A DNA stretch of 5,826 bases, taken from an uncultured Collinsella sp. (lineage in GTDB: Bacteria; Actinomycetota; Coriobacteriia; Coriobacteriales; Coriobacteriaceae). Shown here piece after piece: positions 3,156 through 5,826 of the stretch. A program made the position numbers and the translations under genes. Position 1 is the first letter of the stretch; each line of letters opens with the position of its first letter. The notes under the pieces were generated by a model that saw only the letters and a list, made by a program, of their open reading frames with translations, was not told the origin of the DNA and made no database searches. The stretch is from positions 1 to 5,826 of the forward strand of contig UQUX01000108.1 in NCBI GenBank assembly GCA_900544425.1, given 5' to 3'.

Positions 3156-5789
3156 ATGGTGAAAAAGTCACCGGAAAACACTACTCCCGCAATTGTGGAC
3201 AACGTAGAGGCGCTTGAGGCTAAGCTCGCTCAGATGCGAGAGGCCCAGGCGCTTTTTGCTACGTACACGCAGGAGCAGGTCGACAAGATCTTCTATGAGG
3301 CCGCCATGGCCGCCAACAAGGCTCGTATCCCGTTGGCGAAGATGGCCATCGAGGAGACCGGCCGCGGCGTTCTTGAGGACAAGGTCATCAAGAACCACTA
3401 CGCCGCAGAGTACATCTACAACGCTTACAAGAACACCAAGACCTGTGGTGTCCTGGAGCGCGACGAGGCTTACGGCATCACCAAGATCGCCGAGCCCATC
3501 GGCATCGTGGGCGCCGTCATCCCGACGACCAACCCCACCTCCACCGCGATCTTCAAGACGCTGATCTGCCTGAAGACCCGCAACGCCATCATCATCTCCC
3601 CGCACCCGGCTGCCGCCAAGTGCACCATCGCCGCCGCCAAGCTCGTGCTTGACGCCGCCGTCAAGGCCGGCGCCCCCGAGGGCATCATCGGCTGGGTCGA
3701 TGTCCCCTCCATCGAGCTGACCAACATGGTCATGCGCGACGTCGACATCATCCTCGCCACCGGTGGCCCGGGCATGGTCAAGGCCGCCTACTCCTCGGGC
3801 AAGCCCGCCCTGGGCGTTGGCGCCGGTAACACCCCGGTGGTCATCGACGACACCGCCGACGTTCTGCTCGCAGTCAACTCCATCATCCACTCCAAGACCT
3901 TCGACAACGGCATGATCTGCGCTTCCGAGCAGTCCGTGACCGTCATCGACACCATCTACGACCAGGTCAAGGCCGAGTTCCAGAAGCGCGGCTGCTACTT
4001 CGTCAAGCAGGGTGCCGAGATGGAGGCCCTGCGTGCCGCCATGTTCAAGAACGGCGCCCTCGATCACCGCATCCCCAAGATCGCCGAGCTCGCCGGCATC
4101 GAGGTTCCCGCCAAGACCAAGATCCTGATCGCCGAGGTCACCTCCACCGACCCCGCCAAGGAGGAGTTCTCCCACGAGAAGCTCTCCCCAGTCCTGGCCA
4201 TGTACCACGCCAAGGACTTCCAGGAGGCCGTCGACAAGGCCGAGCACCTGGTGCTCGCCGGTGGCCCGGGCCACACCGCCTCTCTGTACGTGCACCCCGC
4301 CCAGGCCGAAAAGATCAGCCTGTTCGAGCACGTCATGAAGGCCTGCCGCATCGTCATCAACACCCCGTCCTCGCACGGTGGCATCGGTGACCTGTACAAC
4401 TTTGGCATGAAGCCGTCTCTGACCCTGGGCTGCGGCTCCTGGGGCGGCAACTCCGTCTCCGAGAACGTTGGGGTGAAGCACTTGATCAACGTTAAGACTG
4501 TGGCCGAGCGCCGTGAGAACATGCTGTGGTTCCGCGCTCCCGAGAAGGTCTACTTCAAGAAGGGTTCCACGCCCGTCGCCCTCGACGAGCTGGGCAACGT
4601 CATGGGCAAGAAGCGCGCCTTCATCGTTACCGACCAGTTCCTCTTCAAGAATGGCAACACCCGCGCCATCGAGGCCAAGCTCGACGAGATGGGCATCGCC
4701 CACGACTGCTTCTACGACGTCGAGCCCGATCCGTCGCTGCAGTGCGCACGTCGCGGCGCCAAGCAGATGGCTCTCTTTGAGCCGGACGTCATCATCGCCG
4801 TCGGCGGTGGCTCCGCTATGGACGCCGGCAAGATCATGTGGATGATGTACGAGCACCCCGAGTGCAAGTTTGAGGACATGGCCATGGACTTCATGGACAT
4901 CCGCAAGCGTATCTTCACCTTCCCCGAGATGGGCAAGAAGGCCTACTTCGTCGCCGTCCCGACCTCCTCGGGTACCGGCTCCGAGTGCACGCCGTTCGCC
5001 ATCATCACCGACAAGGAGACCGGCATCAAGTGGCCGCTCGCCGACTACGCGCTGCTCCCCAACATGGCTATCGTCGACGCCGACAACTGCATGACCGCCC
5101 CGCGCGGCCTGACCGCTGCCTCCGGCATCGACGTCATGACCCACGCCATCGAGTCCTACGTCTCCATCATGGCTTCCGACTACACCAAGGGCCTCTCCGA
5201 GCGCGCTGCCAAGCTCGTCTTTGAGAACCTGCCCTCCAGCTTCACGAACGGCGCCAAGGACCCGCACGCCCGCGAGGAGATGCACAACGCCTCCTGCATG
5301 GCCGGTATGGCCTTCGCCAACGCCTTCCTGGGCCTCAACCACTCCATGGCTCACAAGCTCGGCGCTTTCCATCACCTGCCCCACGGCATCGCTAACGCCG
5401 TCATCCTGACCCGCGTCATGCGCTACAACGCCGCCGAGGCTCCCGTCAAGATGGGTACCTTCTCCCAGTATCCTTACCCCAACGCGCTGCACAACTACGC
5501 CGAGATGGCCAAGTACTGCGGCATCGAGGGCAAGGACGACAAGGAGGTCTTCGAGAACTTCATCACGAAGCTCGAGGAGCTCAAGGACTTCATCGGTGTC
5601 AAGAAGACCATCGCCGACTACGGTGTTGACGAGCAGTACTTCCTCGACACCCTCGACGAGATGACCGAGCAGGCATTCAACGACCAGTGCACCGGCGCTA
5701 ACCCGCGCTACCCGCTTATGAGCGAGATCAAGGAGCTCTACCTGGACGCCTACTACGGCCGCGAGCCCCAGGACTACGCCGTCTGCTAG
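3156..5789 (+). CDS. adhE: Bifunctional acetaldehyde-CoA dehydrogenase / iron-containing alcohol dehydrogenase
   Basis: AdhE reduces acetyl-CoA to acetaldehyde and then ethanol, using two NADH per acetyl-CoA, and is a main electron sink in fermenting anaerobes. The 877-residue protein has both domains. Residues ~20-440 are the CoA-acylating aldehyde dehydrogenase, with GGPGMV at 203-208, GVGAGNTPVVID after it, and the catalytic cysteine C255 in FDNGMICASEQ. After a short linker, ~456-870 is the iron-dependent alcohol dehydrogenase, with VGGGSAMDAGK at 549-559 and iron ligands D659, H663, H729 and H743 (GIDVMTH, NHSMAH, LPHG). All key residues are present. The end, CTGANPRYPLMSEIKELYLDAYYG, matches the family; the alanine/lysine-rich tail of the E. 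coli enzyme is missing. The ~15 residues before the homology start are polar. AAGGAG at 3144-3149 with 6-nt spacing fixes the ATG. Codons are extremely C-ending beyond the first ~40, suggesting high expression. Family members assemble into spirosome filaments. No gene follows in the window. Confidence 0.99.
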   Translation: MVKKSPENTTPAIVDNVEALEAKLAQMREAQALFATYTQEQVDKIFYEAAMAANKARIPLAKMAIEETGRGVLEDKVIKNHYAAEYIYNAYKNTKTCGVLERDEAYGITKIAEPIGIVGAVIPTTNPTSTAIFKTLICLKTRNAIIISPHPAAAKCTIAAAKLVLDAAVKAGAPEGIIGWVDVPSIELTNMVMRDVDIILATGGPGMVKAAYSSGKPALGVGAGNTPVVIDDTADVLLAVNSIIHSKTFDNGMICASEQSVTVIDTIYDQVKAEFQKRGCYFVKQGAEMEALRAAMFKNGALDHRIPKIAELAGIEVPAKTKILIAEVTSTDPAKEEFSHEKLSPVLAMYHAKDFQEAVDKAEHLVLAGGPGHTASLYVHPAQAEKISLFEHVMKACRIVINTPSSHGGIGDLYNFGMKPSLTLGCGSWGGNSVSENVGVKHLINVKTVAERRENMLWFRAPEKVYFKKGSTPVALDELGNVMGKKRAFIVTDQFLFKNGNTRAIEAKLDEMGIAHDCFYDVEPDPSLQCARRGAKQMALFEPDVIIAVGGGSAMDAGKIMWMMYEHPECKFEDMAMDFMDIRKRIFTFPEMGKKAYFVAVPTSSGTGSECTPFAIITDKETGIKWPLADYALLPNMAIVDADNCMTAPRGLTAASGIDVMTHAIESYVSIMASDYTKGLSERAAKLVFENLPSSFTNGAKDPHAREEMHNASCMAGMAFANAFLGLNHSMAHKLGAFHHLPHGIANAVILTRVMRYNAAEAPVKMGTFSQYPYPNALHNYAEMAKYCGIEGKDDKEVFENFITKLEELKDFIGVKKTIADYGVDEQYFLDTLDEMTEQAFNDQCTGANPRYPLMSEIKELYLDAYYGREPQDYAVC

Positions 5790-5826
5790 TTTTTAGCACG
5801 GTTTTTTGCGGCGGGGGTGCACGGGT

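Noticed and set aside
3168..5492. A 774-codon open frame on the minus strand opposite adhE
   Set aside because: Its translation is a low-complexity V/G/D/L-rich shadow produced by the strongly C-ending codons of adhE; no ribosome binding site or recognisable domain.
5790..5826. Terminator after adhE
   Set aside because: Two T-runs and a GCAC/GTGC pair are present, but no convincing GC stem precedes a T-tract before the window ends.
1..5826. CRISPR array, rRNA, tRNA, phage or toxin-antitoxin genes
   Set aside because: No spaced direct repeats, rRNA signatures, tRNA folds or such proteins were found on either strand.

Overview
The window looks like a chromosomal segment from a high-GC anaerobic actinobacterium, most likely the Coriobacteriia and probably Collinsella-like. 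That placement is inference: it rests on strongly C-ending codons, a zinc-ribbon L28, a long fermentative AdhE and a PyrR-led pyrimidine operon. No phylogenetic marker was compared.

Left half, minus strand, read from right to left: a candidate promoter near 2170, a leader of about 150 nt that folds as a transcription attenuator, then pyrR (2015-1431), pyrB (1426-482) and the start of pyrC (498 to the window edge). The pyr genes are packed with a 4-nt gap and a 17-nt overlap, and each has its own Shine-Dalgarno. PyrR senses UMP and PRPP and would switch the leader; PyrB and PyrC catalyse consecutive steps of UMP synthesis.

The most striking observation is inside 'pyrC'. Its first ~86 codons are a normal type I dihydroorotase start, including the metal-binding HVH motif. 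At about position 243 the same open frame becomes the middle of phosphate acetyltransferase (Pta) and stays so to the window edge. Neither enzyme would be complete. This is either a real in-frame gene fusion or deletion, or an assembly chimera.

Middle, 2160-3155: a divergent intergenic region with two plausible promoters for rpmB (plus strand, 2467-2655), a structured rpmB 3' region, and a strong intrinsic terminator at 2727-2756. A 245-bp element at 2760-3004 follows, bounded by a perfect 17-bp inverted repeat. It holds the decayed C-terminal end of a Y1 (IS200-like/REP-associated) transposase on the minus strand.

Right half: adhE (3156-5789, plus), a complete bifunctional acetaldehyde/alcohol dehydrogenase with an extended -10 promoter and an upstream palindrome resembling the core of a Rex operator. 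Its role is NADH reoxidation by reducing acetyl-CoA to ethanol. Pta handles the alternative fate of acetyl-CoA, so the Pta fragment on the left is metabolically related, but nothing in the sequence links the two loci functionally.
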